Assembly (NCBI GenBank): GCA_965229525.1
Contig: OZ245886.1
Location: 2,046,001 to 2,110,000, forward strand
Source: HXMU1420-13 sp965229525
GTDB lineage: Bacteria > Bacteroidota > Rhodothermia > Balneolales > Balneolaceae
Reading direction: 5' to 3'
Length of the DNA stretch: 64,000 nucleotides
Shown here piece after piece: positions 50,332 to 60,648 of the stretch (position 1 is its first letter; the number at the start of each line of letters is the position of its first letter). The notes under the pieces are model-generated. The model saw nothing but the letters and a program-made list of their open reading frames with translations, ran no database searches and had not been told where the DNA came from. The position numbers and the translations under genes were made by a program.

Positions 50332-51758
50332 GAATGAGTTTCCACTTTAAAGTTTCCAGATTCAATTTCATCTACGAATGTGTCGCCTGACTTATAAATA
50401 TCACCAGCACCCATTGTGATGATGATATCTCCGGGTTCAATGATTTCTTTCAATTTATCAGAGACCGCATTTTTGTCTTCCACATAGACCACATTTCTAT
50501 GGCCATATTTCTCTGCCGTATCCGCAATTAGTTTTCCGGTTACACCTTCAATTGGTTTTTCGCGAGAAGGGTATACATCAGTAACCACCATTACTTCTGC
50601 ATCGAAAAAGGAGAGTCCAAATTCTTTATACAATTCCTGGGTTCGCGAATACAAATGTGGTTGAAAAACGGCCACCACTCTTCGATCCGGCCAGCCTGCA
50701 TTTGCTGCCTGAAGGGTTGCCTGAACCTCGGTTGGATGATGGGCATAATCATCAATCACCATAATTCCATTGTTGTATTTCAATTGGAATCGACGATATA
50801 CGCCTTCGAAACTCTCCAAGCCGTCTTTTATCAACTTGAAATCGATGTTCAATTCAAGGCCGGTTGCAATAGCTGCCAACGCATTTTTAACATTATGCTC
50901 ACCCGGTGCTTTTAATGTGATAACACCTAATTTTTCTCTATCAAGTAAAACAGTAAACGTGCTGTTAAATTCACTCATCTGAAGATCCGTAGCACGTATC
51001 GAAGCCTGTGGTGTAAGTCCATAACTCACAATCCGACGTTCTAAATCGGGAAGGATGCTTCGAACGTTTTCATCGTCGAGGCAAACGATCACAGCACCAT
51101 AAAATGGAACCTTGTTAGCGTAATCGATGAATGCCTGTTTTACGTCTGCAAGATCTGAATAGATGTCTAAATGTTCGGCTTCAATATTGGTGATAATCGC
51201 GATAGAAGGAGTGAGACGCAGGAACGTTCTGTCGAACTCATCTGCTTCTACCACGATTACGTCACCTTTCCCAACAACAGCGTTTGTCTTATCGAAACTA
51301 TGCACTTTTCCGCCCACCATAATGGTTGGATCGTAATTCCCTTTCTGCGTGACGAGTCCGATCATGGTTGTTGTTGTCGTTTTACCATGCGTGCCTGCCA
51401 CCCCAATTCCATATTTCATTTTCATCAACTCGGCCAGCATTTCCGCTCGCTTGATGGTTGGAATTCGTTGTTCTAAGGCTGTACGAGTTTCTTCATTTTC
51501 TTCTGCCTTAACAGCACTCGTGTAAACCACAACATCAGCACCTTCGATGTTTTCAGCGCTATGACCTTCAAAGATAGTTGCACCTAATTCTTCAAGACGT
51601 CGAGTGGTATCACTTAATGCACCATCAGAACCCGTGACCTTATAACCGCGATGAATGAGGATTTCAGCCATCCCGCTCATACCAATTCCACCTATCCCAA
51701 CCATGTGGATGTGTTTGGTTTTCCCAAAAACCGGCTGTGTTTCAAATCTGCTACTCAT
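50328..51758 (-). CDS. murC: UDP-N-acetylmuramate--L-alanine ligase
   Basis: 476 residues. MurC adds L-Ala to UDP-MurNAc using ATP in the cytoplasm. MVGIGGIGMSGMAEIL is the N-terminal UDP-binding Rossmann motif, VAGTHGKTTTTTMIGL the ATP P-loop, and YAHHPTEV the conserved Mur-ligase C-terminal segment. It overlaps murG by one base and ftsQ by four. In this cluster ddl and murB do not follow it. Confidence 0.96.
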   Translation of the reverse strand: MSSRFETQPVFGKTKHIHMVGIGGIGMSGMAEILIHRGYKVTGSDGALSDTTRRLEELGATIFEGHSAENIEGADVVVYTSAVKAEENEETRTALEQRIPTIKRAEMLAELMKMKYGIGVAGTHGKTTTTTMIGLVTQKGNYDPTIMVGGKVHSFDKTNAVVGKGDVIVVEADEFDRTFLRLTPSIAIITNIEAEHLDIYSDLADVKQAFIDYANKVPFYGAVIVCLDDENVRSILPDLERRIVSYGLTPQASIRATDLQMSEFNSTFTVLLDREKLGVITLKAPGEHNVKNALAAIATGLELNIDFKLIKDGLESFEGVYRRFQLKYNNGIMVIDDYAHHPTEVQATLQAANAGWPDRRVVAVFQPHLYSRTQELYKEFGLSFFDAEVMVVTDVYPSREKPIEGVTGKLIADTAEKYGHRNVVYVEDKNAVSDKLKEIIEPGDIIITMGAGDIYKSGDTFVDEIESGNFKVETHS

Positions 51759-52867
51759 TAATTCAATCGGGATTTTGCAAGTTCTAAAATTTCAGTTGCG
51801 ATGGTTTTTGCCGCATCAGGTTTTGCAAGTGCTACTGCAGCTTTGTTCATTTCTTTCAATTTCTGTTGATCATTAATCAAGCTAGTGACTAATTCAGCGA
51901 CTGTATCAACAGCATTGTTGTCTTTGATCAATTGTGATGCTCCGGCGTCAACCATAGCTTGAGCATTTTGTGTTTGATGATCACCAGCCACATTTGGGGA
52001 CGGAATCAAGACACTTGGCATTCCAATCAGCATGAATTCACTACAAGAGCTGGCTCCGGCTCGGCTGATCACCAAATCAGCAGCAGCATAGGCTTCTGGC
52101 ATGGAATCGATAAATGCAGTGAGTCGTAGGTTTGGATAAGCTGATTCATCAACTTCAGCTTTTAAAGCATCCACATATCGCGAACCGCATTGCCAGATTA
52201 TTTGAAGCCCGGCTTTGTTATGTAGTTCATCGAGGTTCTCTTTAATGGCCTCGTTGATAGTTCTTGCGCCACCACTTCCACCCATTATTAGAAGTACGGG
52301 TTTCGAATCATCAAACCCGAATGCATTTAACCCAGTTTTCTTTTCAACCTGAGTTAACGTGCTTCTGGTTGGATTCCCTGTAATCTGTGTTTTAGATGCT
52401 GGAAAGAATCTATCGGCTTCCTCAAAAGCTGTGAAAATCTTGTAAGCAAACTTCGCTAATAATCGATTAGTGACACCTGGGAAACTATTCTGTTCTTGAA
52501 TTACAACCGGGATTGATTTTTTACCAGCAACCCAGCCGACTGGTCCGGCAACATATCCGCCACATGAAACCACAACATCCGGCTTGAACTTGTTGAGGAT
52601 GCCAAAGCTCTGTGTAAGAGCAGTAATCAGCTTGATCGGGAACATTAAATTCTTGGCTGTAAATCGACGATGAAATCCACTGATCCAAACATTGGCAATT
52701 TCGTAACCTGCCTTTGGAACAGCTTTCCATTCCATGTGATCTTTGGTTCCTACAAACTGGATTTCAGTTTCTGAGTTTTGAGCTTTCAAAGCATCTGCAA
52801 TGGCAATGGCCGGATAAACGTGTCCACCAGTTCCACCAGCAGCTATTAAAATTCTTGGATTATGCAT
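51758..52867 (-). CDS. murG: UDP-N-acetylglucosamine--lipid I GlcNAc-transferase
   Basis: 369 residues, GT28 family. MurG converts lipid I to lipid II at the inner face of the membrane. AAGGTGGHVYPAIAIADAL is the N-terminal glycine-rich motif, VIQEQNSFPGVTNR is typical, and DLVISRAGASSCSE is the UDP-GlcNAc-binding signature. It overlaps ftsW by eight bases and murC by one. Confidence 0.96.
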   Translation of the reverse strand: MHNPRILIAAGGTGGHVYPAIAIADALKAQNSETEIQFVGTKDHMEWKAVPKAGYEIANVWISGFHRRFTAKNLMFPIKLITALTQSFGILNKFKPDVVVSCGGYVAGPVGWVAGKKSIPVVIQEQNSFPGVTNRLLAKFAYKIFTAFEEADRFFPASKTQITGNPTRSTLTQVEKKTGLNAFGFDDSKPVLLIMGGSGGARTINEAIKENLDELHNKAGLQIIWQCGSRYVDALKAEVDESAYPNLRLTAFIDSMPEAYAAADLVISRAGASSCSEFMLIGMPSVLIPSPNVAGDHQTQNAQAMVDAGASQLIKDNNAVDTVAELVTSLINDQQKLKEMNKAAVALAKPDAAKTIATEILELAKSRLN

Positions 52868-54047
52868 AGAAGGGCCTCCTTTCGTGGCTATGTTTTGAGA
52901 TGTTGAGCAGTATGCCCACCATCAAGCCAGCAAAGAGCATGTTTGTTCCACCATAACTCACAAAAGGCATTGGGAGACCAGTTACCGGTAGCAAACCACT
53001 TGCTACACTTGCATTCACAAATCCATAAAGAACGATGGTTAGTGTACACCCAATCGCTAGAAGCGCACCAAGGGTGTCCTCTGCTTTTCGTGCGATGAAG
53101 ACAACTCCACGAATCAAAATGAGGCTGAAAATCACAATCAAACTCATCGCACCAAAGATTCCATATTCTTCAGCAATAATGGCAAAAATGAAATCATTGT
53201 AAGGGGCGGGGAGGAAGTCACGTTGGGTACTTTTCCCGATTCCTACGCCAAAGAATTCACCTTTTGCAATCGCGATATGAGCCTGCTGAGCTTGATAACC
53301 ACTTCCGGTTAAAAACTCTTGAGTTTCAATATTCTTGATCTGTCCTAGATATTGCTCAATTCGATCCTGACGATTAGCAGACTGATTAAGTAGTAGCATT
53401 CCACCTAATAAAGCGATCGCTACCATTGATCCCATCTGAATTATACTTACGCGACCGATAAACATCATCACTAAACAAATACCCATCAGAATACCTGCAG
53501 AGCTAAAATCTTCAATTCCAATTAACCCACAGGTTATGGTTACCCAAACCATAATCGGGATAAAAGATTTTTTGAAATCCTTTACATATTCTTGTTTCTC
53601 GCTAAGAAGTACACTCACATGTAGTAAAAGCGCTACTGTTGCAACCGTTGAAGGTTGGAAACTGAATCCGCCTACATTAAGCCATCTTTTGGCACCGAAT
53701 TGTTCGGTTCCAAAAATCAGAACGGCGACCAGAAGTAGGAGGCTAATCATCATTCCTACTCGAGAAAATTTAGCTAGTGTGTGATAATTGATTTTCGATA
53801 CGATCAACATCACGAAGAAAGCGATCCCAAGTTTAACAACATGTCGAATCACTAAAGCAAACGCAGAAGTATCATTCGATTCGGCAAAGAACGCGATTGA
53901 GGAATACACCGCAAGAATACCAAACATCATTAGCATGATGATGGTCATCAACAGTACTCGGTCGCTACCTTGCTTACCGGAATCGATGTCCTCCGGGCTT
54001 GTGCCGAGAACGTTTGAGAGTTTGCTATGTGGGCTTGTGTAGATCAT
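52860..54047 (-). CDS. ftsW: Peptidoglycan glycosyltransferase FtsW
   Basis: 395 residues with about ten transmembrane helices, SEDS family. FtsW polymerises lipid II at the septum with its partner transpeptidase. The signature PVTGLPMPFVSYGGTNMLF is near the C-terminus, and the catalytic region with KRWLNVGGFSFQPS is visible. It follows murD after the only sizeable gap in the mraZ-to-ftsQ part (88 bases with CAAAGT microrepeats). Confidence 0.95.
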   Translation of the reverse strand: MIYTSPHSKLSNVLGTSPEDIDSGKQGSDRVLLMTIIMLMMFGILAVYSSIAFFAESNDTSAFALVIRHVVKLGIAFFVMLIVSKINYHTLAKFSRVGMMISLLLLVAVLIFGTEQFGAKRWLNVGGFSFQPSTVATVALLLHVSVLLSEKQEYVKDFKKSFIPIMVWVTITCGLIGIEDFSSAGILMGICLVMMFIGRVSIIQMGSMVAIALLGGMLLLNQSANRQDRIEQYLGQIKNIETQEFLTGSGYQAQQAHIAIAKGEFFGVGIGKSTQRDFLPAPYNDFIFAIIAEEYGIFGAMSLIVIFSLILIRGVVFIARKAEDTLGALLAIGCTLTIVLYGFVNASVASGLLPVTGLPMPFVSYGGTNMLFAGLMVGILLNISKHSHERRPFYA

Positions 54048-54135
54048 TATTTGAGTGACACAGTTACAAAGTAATCGAGTGACAAAGGCAATGACTTTGT
54101 TCCTATATAACTTTGGTTATCTGTCACTTTGTTAC
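54048..54135. repeat. CAAAGT-type microrepeats between murD and ftsW
   Basis: On the minus strand, CAAAGT recurs at least four times as direct copies and then as inverted ACTTTGT/CCTTTG copies, giving a hairpin such as CAAAG-TCATTGC-CTTTG. This is the one long gap in the upper division cluster. It may be a microsatellite-like expansion or a transcript-folding element. Confidence 0.5.
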
Positions 54136-55491
54136 TCATAACTTTGCGACTTCTTCTTTAAAAACTTTTCCTCTATGCTCATAATCTTCGAACATGTCGA
54201 ACGAAGAACAGGCGGGACTTAGAAGCACTACTTCACCACGTTTTGCACCCTTTTTTGCCATTCTTACAGCCTGGTGCAAATCCTCAGCTTTTTTGAAATC
54301 TGGTACAACCTTGCTTAGTGCTGTTTCTATTTTATCCTTAGACTCACCGATTGCGATCACCGTGTGTACTTTATCACGCAATAAGTAATCCAGCTCCGAA
54401 TAATCGTTCCCTTTATCTCGTCCGCCAAGAATGAGAGTTACCGGAACATGAAAGCTATCAAGCGCAAACCAAACTGCATTTACATTTGTCGCTTTACTGT
54501 CATTGATGTATTTCACACCATCAACAACTCTGACTAATTCAAGTCTGTGTTCAACACCAGTAAAAGACTTAAGGCTTTCACGAATGATATCATTTTTAAT
54601 TTCCCCAGCGCGAGCAGCAAGTGCCGCCGCCATGCCATTTTGCAAATTATGGTTACCGGGCAAGCCGAGATCGTAAACGGGCATGAGTGATTCCTCGATG
54701 TTGTTAAATCTGAAGATGATGTGATCGTTTCGGATAAAAGCACCCTCCGGGACCTCGTTTTTCGATGAAAAACCCCAGAGCTGCGGGTGACTTTTTATAT
54801 TCTGTAATGATTCGACGTGCTTTTTTATCAGCGGATCGTCGTAGTTGTAGATGAAATAATTTTCTTCGGTCTGATTTTCTGTGATTCGGAATTTGGATGC
54901 AGCATATTTCTCCATGCTGTTTTCATATCGATCCAGATGATCAGGAGTGATGTTTAGTAGTACACTAACATCAGGTTTAAATGTGTGGATGTGATCCAAT
55001 TGGAAACTGCTGACTTCCAAAATATGTGGACCTTTGGCAGATAGAACTTTTTCTGAGAAAGCATAGCCGATATTTCCAGCTAATGAAAAGTCAACTTCTC
55101 CGGTCTTCCACATATGGGCTAGCCAACTTGTAACGGTAGTCTTGCCATTACTTCCGGTAGTTGCCAATATCTTTTGACCAGCGAACCAGCTGGCTACTTC
55201 AATTTCAGAATAAACAGGCGTATTGTTCTTTAAATGGTACTGTATAATAGGTGCTTCAGTTGGAACTCCAGGGCTAATTACCACAAAGTCAGCTGATTTA
55301 GCACGTTCTGAATGACCTTTATCCTCAAACTCAATTCCTGTAGATGATAATTGGGTCTGGAATGTATCATCGATGGTTCCAAAATCTGACACAAAAACAT
55401 TCGCACCTTTTTGTTGAAGGAGGATTGCTACGGCAACACCACTTCTTGCAGCTCCAATCACAACGATATGTCTACCTCGAACTTCTGTCAT
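54136..55491 (-). CDS. murD: UDP-N-acetylmuramoylalanine--D-glutamate ligase
   Basis: 451 residues. MurD adds D-Glu to UDP-MurNAc-L-Ala. IVVIGAARSGVAVAILL is the N-terminal UDP-binding motif, ATTGSNGKTTVTSWLAH the ATP-binding motif, and GVEHRLELVRVVDGV then NDSKATN follow at the usual places. It starts with a four-base ATGA overlap with mraY. There is no murF between murE and mraY. Confidence 0.96.
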   Translation of the reverse strand: MTEVRGRHIVVIGAARSGVAVAILLQQKGANVFVSDFGTIDDTFQTQLSSTGIEFEDKGHSERAKSADFVVISPGVPTEAPIIQYHLKNNTPVYSEIEVASWFAGQKILATTGSNGKTTVTSWLAHMWKTGEVDFSLAGNIGYAFSEKVLSAKGPHILEVSSFQLDHIHTFKPDVSVLLNITPDHLDRYENSMEKYAASKFRITENQTEENYFIYNYDDPLIKKHVESLQNIKSHPQLWGFSSKNEVPEGAFIRNDHIIFRFNNIEESLMPVYDLGLPGNHNLQNGMAAALAARAGEIKNDIIRESLKSFTGVEHRLELVRVVDGVKYINDSKATNVNAVWFALDSFHVPVTLILGGRDKGNDYSELDYLLRDKVHTVIAIGESKDKIETALSKVVPDFKKAEDLHQAVRMAKKGAKRGEVVLLSPACSSFDMFEDYEHRGKVFKEEVAKL

Positions 55492-56624
55492 CTTATTTTC
55501 AAGGTTAGGAGACTAATAAGTCCAAGAAGTACAGTGATAATCCAAAAGCGAACCACAATCTTTTGTTCACTCCAGCCTTTTTTCTCAAAATGGTGGTGGA
55601 TGGGGGCCATAAGGAAAATTCTACGGCCCTCGCCATATCTTTTTTTAGTGTACTTGAAATAAGTAGTCTGGATAATTACAGAAAGGGTCTCAAAGAAAAA
55701 TACACCGCAAATAAATGGAAGAAGTAATTCTTTGTGCAGCATCAATGCGAGAGCACCAAAAGCGCCACCCAAAGCAAGGGAACCCGTATCGCCCATGAAT
55801 ACTGATGCCGGATTGGTGTTATACCACAAGAATCCCATGCAAGCACCAATCAAAGCAGCACAAAAAATGGTGAGTTCACCGGCACCCGGTAAATACATAA
55901 TATCCAGGAAGCCCGAGAAGTCAACTCGACCTGATACGTATGCAAAGATGGCAAATACAAAACCGCAGATAGCCGATATTCCAGATGCCAACCCATCCAA
56001 ACCATCCGTAAGATTAGTTGCATTGCTGACAGCCGTGATTACAAAAACCGCAACCGGTAAATAAATCACCCAACCCCATTGTTCACCAAAAAAAGCGTAA
56101 TCAATATTCAAATGTGCAGCAAATGGAACAGTAGAAAGGGTATTGAAAGATTCGAATTCAGGGTGGAAATAAAGAACTAACCCAAGAACTAACCCAACGG
56201 TTACTTGCCCTGCGATTTTGAATCTACCTGCAAGGCCACTCTTATCCTTTTTTACAACTTTGATGTAATCATCAATAAAACCAACAACCCCCAGCGAGAA
56301 CATCACAAAGAAAATTAGCCAGCCGTAGATGCTGTCCATTCGCACAAAAAGGACCGTGGGAATCAAAGTAGCCAACAGGATGATAACTCCACCCATTGAA
56401 GGTGTTCCAACTTTTTCCTGGTGATGATCAAGTCCAATATCTTCCCGAATTACTTCTTTAAGCTGCATTTTGCTCAACCATTTTATAATTCGTCGACCAA
56501 TAAATAAGCTGATTAACAGTGAACAAACTGCAGCTAATCCTGTTCGTGTTGAAATAAACGCCATGGCTGTGGCGCCAGGGAATTCATACATTCGTTCTAG
56601 CCAATCAAATAATTCGTACAGCAT
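55488..56624 (-). CDS. mraY: Phospho-N-acetylmuramoyl-pentapeptide-transferase
   Basis: 378 residues with about ten membrane helices. MraY makes lipid I by transferring phospho-MurNAc-pentapeptide to undecaprenyl phosphate. GFIDDYIKVVKKDKSGLAGR carries the conserved Asp pair and NATNLTDGLDGLASG the second signature. The ATG overlaps the murE stop by one base (TGATG). Confidence 0.96.
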   Translation of the reverse strand: MLYELFDWLERMYEFPGATAMAFISTRTGLAAVCSLLISLFIGRRIIKWLSKMQLKEVIREDIGLDHHQEKVGTPSMGGVIILLATLIPTVLFVRMDSIYGWLIFFVMFSLGVVGFIDDYIKVVKKDKSGLAGRFKIAGQVTVGLVLGLVLYFHPEFESFNTLSTVPFAAHLNIDYAFFGEQWGWVIYLPVAVFVITAVSNATNLTDGLDGLASGISAICGFVFAIFAYVSGRVDFSGFLDIMYLPGAGELTIFCAALIGACMGFLWYNTNPASVFMGDTGSLALGGAFGALALMLHKELLLPFICGVFFFETLSVIIQTTYFKYTKKRYGEGRRIFLMAPIHHHFEKKGWSEQKIVVRFWIITVLLGLISLLTLKIR

Positions 56625-58084
56625 CAGTGAACCTCCTTTTTTTGTTGCAGTGCCGCTTCTGCGATTTCATAATCGTTGAAGGGGTGCTTGGTTCCACGGA
56701 TATCCTGATAATCTTCATGACCTTTGCCTGCAATCAACACAATGTCTTTTACTGAGGCATTCTTCACAGCGAATTCAATAGCAACTTTTCGATCAGATTC
56801 AATGGTAACATTCTCCATCGACTCAAAGCCTTTCAGAATGTCCTGAATAATTAAATCAGGGTTTTCGAATCGAGGATTATCGCTTGTTACTACTATGTTA
56901 TCTGCATATTTAGAGGCAGCCCTGGCCATTTCCGGGCGTTTAGTGGGGTCGCGATCACCGCCAGCTCCAAATACACAATGAAGCTTGCTATTCTTAAAAC
57001 GGAGATTGTGCAGAGTTGCCAAAACATTTTGAAGGGCATCAGGTGTATGTGCATAATCCACGATTACTTTTGGCAGTTCTCCATCATCAACTACCACTGT
57101 TTCCATCCTGCCAGATGCCCCACTAGAAGTCTGAAGGGCTTTTGCCGCATCCAAAGCAGGTATATTCAGTGATTTACAGATCATAAATGCCTGTGCCACA
57201 TTATATGCGTTGAAATCACCGACTAAAGGAGATTGAATATTTACGCCGTCTACAACAAGGGATAATCCTTCAGAAGTGTTTTGCAGAATATGATTGTGCT
57301 CGGTCTTAAAACTAAATTCGTTGATCGCAGCTTTGGTGTCTTGTACCATGTAATGCCCACGAGCATCATCAACATTAACAATTGCCGTTGAAGTAGCAGG
57401 TAGATGATCGAACAGTAATTTCTTTGCGGCTGCGTATTCATCCACCGTATGGTGATAGTCTAAATGGTCGTGACTCAGATTAGAGAATGCCGCAACTTTG
57501 AATTCAAGACCATTCACGCGTTCCTGCGATAGTGCATGTGATGATACTTCCATAATTAGAAATTCAGAACCAGCATCAATCATAGCTTTCATGTCGTTTG
57601 CTAGTTCGATTGGGTCGCTAGTTGTGAGCGAGCTATCAATTTCTTCTTCCAGAATTCGTTTTGATACCGTACCTAATAAGGATGCTTTTTTCCCAACCTT
57701 ACAAAGTACCTGATAAACTAAGGTGGCAATTGTAGTTTTTCCGTTGGTACCGGTAATCCCAACAATATTGAGTTTCTTTCCAGGATCACCGACGAATTTC
57801 TGTGCAATTTTTCCCAGAATTGTTCTGGTGTTTTCTACCTCCATCACACAAACATCGGGGGCATCTGTGTAATAGGACTCCTCGCAAATTAAGACGTTTG
57901 CCCCACGTGCAATCGCATCTTCCAAAAACATATGGCCGTCTACTTCAGTACCCCTTACAGCGATAAATACAGAACCTTTGGTTACCAGACGTGAATCCTG
58001 ATGCACCCCGGTCAACTCAACCGTAATCTTCTTATTGGTTACATCCAGCGGATTAACCAGCGCTATGAGTTCTTTAAGCTGCAA
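56624..58084 (-). CDS. murE: UDP-MurNAc-tripeptide synthetase
   Basis: 486 residues. MurE adds the third stem residue to UDP-MurNAc-L-Ala-D-Glu. GITGTNGKTTIATLVYQVL is the ATP-binding motif, and VVTSDNPRFENP contains DNPR, the motif associated with meso-diaminopimelate specificity, so a meso-DAP peptidoglycan is predicted. The start is TTG at 58084, exactly following the TAA of ftsI. The next gene is mraY. Confidence 0.95.
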   Translation of the reverse strand: MQLKELIALVNPLDVTNKKITVELTGVHQDSRLVTKGSVFIAVRGTEVDGHMFLEDAIARGANVLICEESYYTDAPDVCVMEVENTRTILGKIAQKFVGDPGKKLNIVGITGTNGKTTIATLVYQVLCKVGKKASLLGTVSKRILEEEIDSSLTTSDPIELANDMKAMIDAGSEFLIMEVSSHALSQERVNGLEFKVAAFSNLSHDHLDYHHTVDEYAAAKKLLFDHLPATSTAIVNVDDARGHYMVQDTKAAINEFSFKTEHNHILQNTSEGLSLVVDGVNIQSPLVGDFNAYNVAQAFMICKSLNIPALDAAKALQTSSGASGRMETVVVDDGELPKVIVDYAHTPDALQNVLATLHNLRFKNSKLHCVFGAGGDRDPTKRPEMARAASKYADNIVVTSDNPRFENPDLIIQDILKGFESMENVTIESDRKVAIEFAVKNASVKDIVLIAGKGHEDYQDIRGTKHPFNDYEIAEAALQQKKEVH

Positions 58085-60235
58085 TTAGTTGTTCAAATTT
58101 GCGAGTGTTCTTGTTTCTAGTGACCTGGCTTTGCCACGAATTGTGATTGTTCGACCTATTCTCATCACTTCGTCTTTTCTTGGGAATTGAGCGAAAACAG
58201 TTCCTGATCCAATTCTTTCAACTTTAAAACCACGAGCCGATAAAAGATTCGATGCATTTCGCATGCTCATTCCTGATACATCTGGAATTCTTTGAAATCC
58301 TTCTCGTAAAGTTGTGTCAGCTTCGGCAAATCCAGATAGTAAAAGCTGAATGTTCGAAATAGTAGAAAGTGTATCTAATGCTGATGGTGTTTGTGAGACT
58401 ACAGTGCCAAAATCACCAGCGATATTTAGTTCAAGATTCATTGATTGAGCCAATAACTCTGACTCTACTTTCGATAAGCCCACTAAATTTGGCATGATTA
58501 AAGGACTTGATTCTTGAGCAAGGGGCGATGATAGTTGAAGTTCATCATCGAGTCCTGCAATTCTTTTAGCTACCTGGCGGAAAATAGGTCCAGCCGTATA
58601 ACCGCCATAGCCAATGGGCTTTGGCTCATCCAGCATGATGAAAATCACATATTTTGGATCTTCTACCGGGAAAAATCCTGCAAAGGAACCTCGATAGCGA
58701 TTAGTATATCTGCCGTCTACAACTTTTTTTGCCGTTCCTGTTTTTCCAGCAATTCGAAGTCCTTCTACCTGAGCAAACTCTCCGGTACCGGAATCACTTA
58801 CAACACTTTCAAAAATGGGTAAAAGTAAATCCAGAGTTTTTTTCGCTGCAACCCGACGAATTTCCACAGGTTCATGCTCAGAAATTGTATTCCCATCGGC
58901 ATCTTCAATTTTCTCGATGATATAAGGGCGCATCAGCATACCATCATTAGCAAAAGCAGCATATGCCTGGGTAACCTGTAATGGGGTACTCAGTAATTCA
59001 TAACCATGCGACATCCACGGCAAGCTCACTAAGCTCCAATCATACGGTTTGGCCATTCTGCCACTTTCCTCACCTGCAATGTCTACATATGTAGGAGTGC
59101 CAAAGCCAAGGTTTCTTGCGTATTGATAGAATCTATTGTTGTCCATCCGCATGGCAATTTCAGCAGTCGCAATATTTGAAGATTGACGGATCACGTCTTC
59201 AAAATTGATATTTCCTAAGGGATCATGGTCTCTAAGTGTAAGTCCATGGATAACTACTTCACCATCTTCCGGTGTTTCAAAAATTTCGTCAAAATCAACG
59301 GCATTTTGTTCAACAGCGGCGATTGCAGTTACAAGTTTGAACGTAGATCCAGGCTCCACCATATCAGAAATGCCAAAATTACGACGATTCTCAGAATCTG
59401 ATAAGCCCGGGAAGTTTGGATCGAATGTTGGATAATTTGCTAATGCTAAAATAGCACCTGTTTCCGGGTCCATGATGATTCCGGTTCCATAGTTTGCCTG
59501 GTGCCTTTCCACACCGGCTTTTAATTCATCTTCTAAAATTGCCTGAATGTAAGAATCGATGGTGGTTTGAAGTGCAAATCCTTCAGTAGGAAGTCTTTTT
59601 GGTGCGCCAACGTATTCGAAAATGCGGCCGAATGGATCTTTCCGTACTTGCTGAACTCCGTCTTCACCACGAAGTTCATTATTGTAGAAGGCTTCAATTC
59701 CAGTTCTACCTTCCAAATTATGATTTACGAAACCTAAAGAGTGCGCTGCTAAAGAGCCGAACGTATATTTTCTTCGGAAGTTCTCTTCAATAATAACACC
59801 GCGAATTCCAAGGTTCTGGATTTCATCTTTTTGGATACCGGTAAGATTTTTGGCAAGAACAACATATCTGGATCGAGATGGGGCTTCATTGATTTTTTGC
59901 AAATATACTGATGCAGCTGAACCTGTTACTTCACCAAGTTTTTGAACTAAATTCGAAATTTGATCGGCAGTTAGGCCCGATATTTTCGGATCTAGTGCAA
60001 TTTGATAATCTGCAGAATTGGTTGCTAGAAGCGTTCCATTTCTATCGTAGATGTTACCACGCTGCGCTGGGATTGGAATTTCATCTAATGCTTGTTGGCT
60101 CCAAAGTTCTCGCAGGCCTTCGCCTTCAACATAGTTAATTCTAATTAACTGAAAAGCCAACGCACAAGGAATCAGAAACAGAAATCCTAAAACGATAAAC
60201 ATCCGGCTTAATATGGAAGTACGATGTTCTGTCAT
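58085..60235 (-). CDS. ftsI: Class B penicillin-binding protein FtsI with two C-terminal PASTA domains
   Basis: 716 residues. One N-terminal membrane helix (MFIVLGFLFLIPCALAFQLI), a dimerisation domain, then the transpeptidase: EPGSTFKLVTA has the SxxK nucleophile Ser, RQSSNIATAE the SxN, and AGKTGTAKK the KTG box. Two PASTA domains follow, at about 585-645 (MPNLVGLSKVESELLAQSM) and about 650-705 (IPDVSGMSMRNASNLLSARG). FtsI cross-links septal peptidoglycan with FtsW. It overlaps ftsL by four bases (ATGA). Confidence 0.95.
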   Translation of the reverse strand: MTEHRTSILSRMFIVLGFLFLIPCALAFQLIRINYVEGEGLRELWSQQALDEIPIPAQRGNIYDRNGTLLATNSADYQIALDPKISGLTADQISNLVQKLGEVTGSAASVYLQKINEAPSRSRYVVLAKNLTGIQKDEIQNLGIRGVIIEENFRRKYTFGSLAAHSLGFVNHNLEGRTGIEAFYNNELRGEDGVQQVRKDPFGRIFEYVGAPKRLPTEGFALQTTIDSYIQAILEDELKAGVERHQANYGTGIIMDPETGAILALANYPTFDPNFPGLSDSENRRNFGISDMVEPGSTFKLVTAIAAVEQNAVDFDEIFETPEDGEVVIHGLTLRDHDPLGNINFEDVIRQSSNIATAEIAMRMDNNRFYQYARNLGFGTPTYVDIAGEESGRMAKPYDWSLVSLPWMSHGYELLSTPLQVTQAYAAFANDGMLMRPYIIEKIEDADGNTISEHEPVEIRRVAAKKTLDLLLPIFESVVSDSGTGEFAQVEGLRIAGKTGTAKKVVDGRYTNRYRGSFAGFFPVEDPKYVIFIMLDEPKPIGYGGYTAGPIFRQVAKRIAGLDDELQLSSPLAQESSPLIMPNLVGLSKVESELLAQSMNLELNIAGDFGTVVSQTPSALDTLSTISNIQLLLSGFAEADTTLREGFQRIPDVSGMSMRNASNLLSARGFKVERIGSGTVFAQFPRKDEVMRIGRTITIRGKARSLETRTLANLNN

Positions 60236-60648
60236 TCTTCCACCGTTATGGTATAATCAGCCGGTCCACCATTAATGAAACCAGCTTGCTGCGCATTATT
60301 GTAAATTTCTGCCGGTCCGATTAATCGATCGTATTGTAGCTTTAACTCATCGTGAGTTTGCCGTGCTTTATTGTACTCGTTTTCTAATGCCTGAACTTCT
60401 TGCAGTAGTTTTTGAGTCGCAAAAACATGCGTCAGGTATGCAAATCCCAAAGCTCCGATAATGAGGCTAATCAAAATAACCAAGCTGGGTCTAATCATTG
60501 GAATTGCAGCCTTTGTTGAACCCGATACCTTCTTTGTTTTATTTTTTGGCCTGTTTGATGAGGCAGAAGAGGGCGTTATGTCAGGTTTGGGGACTTTTCG
60601 GAGGTTCGGCTGTACTTCTCTGCGTTTAAGTGGTGATTGCACCATCAT
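60232..60648 (-). CDS. ftsL: FtsL-like cell division protein
   Basis: 138 residues. A basic, Ser/Pro-rich cytoplasmic part (about 1-50), one transmembrane helix (PSLVILISLIIGALGFAYL), then a heptad-like coiled coil (TQKLLQEVQALENEYNKARQ) and a short tail. Sequence identity in this family is low, but size, topology and position between rsmH and ftsI identify it. It overlaps rsmH by four bases and ftsI by four. Confidence 0.85.
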   Translation of the reverse strand: MMVQSPLKRREVQPNLRKVPKPDITPSSASSNRPKNKTKKVSGSTKAAIPMIRPSLVILISLIIGALGFAYLTHVFATQKLLQEVQALENEYNKARQTHDELKLQYDRLIGPAEIYNNAQQAGFINGGPADYTITVEE

